Below, piece by piece: positions 60,808 to 64,000 of a stretch of 64,000 nt of DNA. Under the pieces are notes generated by a model. The model saw nothing but the letters and a program-made list of their open reading frames with translations. It did no database searches and had not been told where the DNA came from. Position numbers and translations under genes: made by a program. Within the stretch, counting starts at the first letter, position 1; every line of letters starts with the position of its first letter. Source of the stretch: Parapristionchus giblindavisi (Eukaryota; Nematoda; Chromadorea; Rhabditida; Diplogasteridae); contig CALSFV010000367.1 of the NCBI GenBank assembly GCA_943737045.1, positions 62,001 through 126,000 on the forward strand, in the 5' to 3' direction.

Positions 60808-63710
60808 CGTTATCGGCTGGTGACAACAGCAATATAAAGCCGATAAAGTTGTTTGAAATGAAGTGAAATATCAAATTGAAATTTTTTAAATTTTTTTTAG
60901 ATTGATTTATTCACAACATTGGACACTCTTGTTATTCCACGTACACTGAGTTTAACTGTAGAAATTCTCTATACTATACTAAAGGTTTGTTGGTTACGAT
61001 TTGCCCAATGCTTCAACCAAGAAAGTTTCAAAAAATTAACAAAAAAAACAAAAGTGAGAATAAAAACATTGAAAAAGTTCAATTTATTTCAATTTGCACA
61101 CAGCAAATTACGTTATAACATCTCAATGGGAAATCCAAGGAATAATTCTCGCGTGTGAGAGAGCAATTCCTTGGCTTTTCCAGATAATTTTAGAATTCAT
61201 TGAATTTCTCCAATTTATTATCGATCAAACCATTATCTTACGTTGCCACAGTTGTAACATTGTATTTATGTGTACTCTAGTATTCACTCCATCCTGTAAC
61301 TTTCTTTTCCACTGGCCACATAAAAAATATTATTATTATAAAAAAAATCAATTCATAAATCATTTATTGATAAATAATTACGATTAAAGAATGTGTAAAA
61401 GTTTCTTCAGGGACTTCCTCAACTTCTCCAGCTCGACGTCTCTTCGTGTCCTCTACTTTCTAATATATCTTGTCTCAGTCAAGTCAAGCAATTGATGGAG
61501 CTTGGGCTTTATGAACTTAAATTGAGCATGAATTTAGAAGAGTTAACCGAAACTTTAGCCAGTCTAAAGGAGCTTAGAGTGCTTGATATTGGAAAGGCCA
61601 CGAACAATGGGTATGCTCATGTTTTCAGACTACGCACACCGAGAAAAAGGAGTGAAACGAAACTACAGTATGTAGTAACACCTATAAAGTGTAAAAAATA
61701 TTTAAAAAAATGTTAAACATAACACAACACAGGTCTCTTGTGTTCTTCTGAGGTGGTATTGTTTAAACACTTTTTTTCAGTGTGCGTGTCAACTGCAGAC
61801 ATTCTAAAGGCAACAATAGATGATTGTGCTTTCAGGATCAATTTAACATCACTAATTTGCGAGAGTTTGCTCAAGGAAAAAGCTTCGCCATGGCCTAAAC
61901 TCGCATGCATCGATATTTCTGATGTACATAGTCAGAGGAGTTCGATTGGTATTGAGCATATGAAGCTCATTATGGAAAGACATGACGCGATGCAGACTGT
62001 GTGCCTGATAGGTTAGGAACGCAGGATTTGCATATTATTTTGTTCTCCATGTTCAAATCCGCCATTTAGGAACGCAGCTCGAAGACCGAGATCTTTCGTT
62101 CTATCCTTGGATAAAGAAGAGTGTTCAGATCTGTAATGATTGGAGTGCTTCAACCTGCTTGAATACACTCAATTACTACACTAAGCAACACAAACAGGAT
62201 GAACTTGACGCTGTATTAGATATATTCATATATGTAATGTATTTTATACTTTTAGCGAATTTCCGCTAGTTGTTGGTGCTTGTCTATTTTTCGTTGAGGT
62301 CTCTAATAGAGACCTCAACGAAAAATAGAGTAGCAGAGAGAGTGGAAAAGATTACGCACTAGTTGGAGAGAGAGAATAATTATTGACTAGTGACTGGTTC
62401 TCGCCACCCTAGTCTCTATCTACTTATCGTTCCGCGAACTACTACGTAGATTAAGCATATAGTACAAAAAGTCCTTAAAGTGAGACCCCAAGCAAATTTG
62501 ACACTCTCCGCTCTGGCAATGCTCTCTCGCTTTCTTTGTCTGCGAGAAAGTATTGCCAATGCGGAGGGTAAAATTTGCTTGGGATGTACCTTTAAAGGAA
62601 CACCCCATGCTAATTTGAAACTCTCCTCATTATCGATTTCGATTGAAGTTACGATATTTTTAAATTTTCATTTCCAGATTTTTTTTTCGTGACAGAACCC
62701 AAGTTCGTACAAAACTTGTAGTGGGTGTCGTTTCAGATGTCACACAAGTCATGCTATCAATTTTTTTCGGCATTCGGAACGTCTCTTCCATTTTCGGCAG
62801 ACCGCTCTATCTTTCAACGTGTGCGCGAAATATATTTTGGAATGCCGAAAATATTTCGGTATTTGCCGAAATTGACAAAAGAATTCTAATTTATATTTGA
62901 GTGTGATAAAAAACCACCCTTGTTTGGGAAAACACAAATTTTTGGATGACGAAAAACAGGCAATCATTTTTTTATTTGAAATAGGATTGATGCCAGATAG
63001 CTCTTTTCTTAAAGTTGACACACGATTGGTCAACTAACGCGCATACTGTGGGGTTCAATAGTCAATACTTTATCACAGAAACGGAAGCTTATATACGATA
63101 AACCAAGTTTAACACACAATAATGTGGAGCTGGGGAAAGATATTATTTAGGATAAGATTATGGAAGGATACTCGTATTCGCCATACTTTTTGTGGCCATC
63201 AAACACCCCCCGATCAATCGATAACACGTGATAAATATTACAGTTTAAAGAATTTAATCATCCATCGGAAGTGAATGCCTGCGTTGAAGCATGTTTGAAT
63301 GTAACGAGGCAAGTTCGTCATGATACTATCATTAGCGGTGCCCTGTTTGTCATCGACACGTTGCATCGGTAAGTTCAATATTCAGTTTAACGATTTCGAT
63401 TATCACACTCAAATACATAGAGAATAGAAAATGATTCATGCCACAATTAGAGAAATCTGCTTAGGAAAACAATTAGAGAAACCTATGAATTTTAAATTTT
63501 AAACGCTTGAGAGCACAGTGTTTTGAGCGCGCTGCTAAGATAAAGTAAGATGAGAGTACTTTTTTGCATAAAAAATGATGGTAATATTTAAAGATCTATG
63601 ATTGCAGGAACAAAAAGCTCAGTCTGCTGGAGAGTATTAAACCGTTCAACTTATGCTTGGAGCGCTGTCTGAACGTTGCTGAAGGCCGAGGAATATTAAG
63701 TATACTGGAG
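59216..63710 (+). CDS. ZYG-11/ZER-1-like protein, copy D (3' end outside window)
   Basis: Exons 59216-59410, 60091-60193, 60582-60682, 60901-60984, 61411-61651, 61781-62011, 62070-62233, 63244-63368, 63608-63710; 1347 nt, 449 codons, all phases consistent and no stop. Exon 1 is identical to copy B exon 1 because both lie in the palindrome arms; later exons are more diverged from B (for example TVPESLSECYT against TVPEAVSECYT). Exon 8 reads IDTLHR where copy A has a stop. LRR region complete; ARM-like exons 8-9 present (NACVEACLNVTRQ, CLERCLNVAEGRGI). Intron 9 enters a long AAT tract at the window edge, so the remaining exons are not visible. Confidence 0.85.
60727..60803. repeat. (TA)n microsatellite in intron 3 of copy D
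   Basis: About 38 TA units; fourth member of the intron 3 set. Confidence 0.95.
62283..62329. repeat. Perfect 47 bp hairpin
   Basis: TCTATTTTTCGTTGAGGTCTC, a 5-base TAATA loop, then the exact complement. In intron 7 of copy D. Confidence 0.85.
62475..62595. mobile_element. TTAA-flanked MITE
   Basis: TTAAAGTGAGACCCCAAGC ... GCTTGGGATGTACCTTTAA; family of 1627-1747. Followed by a partial second copy starting at the shared TTAA. The rest of this intron (62600-63243) resembles intron 7 of copy A near 17840-18050 and holds nothing I recognise. Confidence 0.75.
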
Positions 63711-63751
63711 GTATTTTATCAATTAATGATAATTAAAAGGTTCAAATAACA

Positions 63752-64000
<249 letters not shown>

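Overview
This is an AT-rich, intron-rich window from an invertebrate, most likely a nematode. The evidence is short TTTCAG-type 3' splice sites, a TTTCAG directly abutting the ATG of every ZYG-11-like gene copy (the layout expected of spliced-leader trans-splicing), many nonautonomous TTAA- and TA-flanked elements, and the gene families present. The species is not identified. There is no operon, CRISPR array, rRNA or convincing intact tRNA.

Layout. (1) Positions 1-5059, plus strand: the 3' part of a matrixin-type zinc metalloprotease gene in at least 12 exons. (2) Positions 7329-63710: a cluster of five copies of a ZYG-11/ZER-1-like gene (LRR plus ARM-like substrate receptor of CUL2 ubiquitin ligases). 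Copy A (minus, 7329-22635) and copy B (minus, 25249-49448) are tandem direct duplicates that also share about 1.5 kb of 3' flank. Copy C (plus, 52267-55156) keeps only the N-terminal LRR exons. Copy E (minus, 56203-56397) is an orphan first exon. Copy D (plus, from 59216) runs off the right edge. I rebuilt the exons by hand. B gives a phase-consistent 18-exon ORF of 772 codons plus stop. A gives 767 codons with one in-frame TAG at codon 413.

The right third is a very large palindrome. The arms, about 48554-52874 and 55791-60111, pair at a constant coordinate sum of 108664-108665. They flank a 2.9 kb spacer that is almost identical to the reverse complement of copy A at 18.9-21.95 kb. The spacer edge at 55780 falls at the centre of a foldback element. 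Each arm holds a divergent gene pair (B/C and E/D) around a shared 2.8 kb intergenic region that is itself partly palindromic.

Introns, especially in B, are packed with foldback elements, often nested: TTAA-flanked long-TIR elements of 1.6-2.7 kb, smaller TTAA MITEs, a hAT-like element with an 8-bp target duplication, hairpins, and RTE-type non-LTR retrotransposon relics. Comparing paralogs gives empty sites for several of these and shows an intron present in B but absent from A, an intron lying wholly inside a MITE, and large differences in intronic (AAT)n and (TA)n length.

Functional reading: the cluster would supply substrate receptors for a CUL2 E3 ligase. Only B, and possibly D, can encode both LRR and ARM halves. 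A and C would give LRR-only products, if any. Exon boundaries and similarity were judged by eye; no database search was run.
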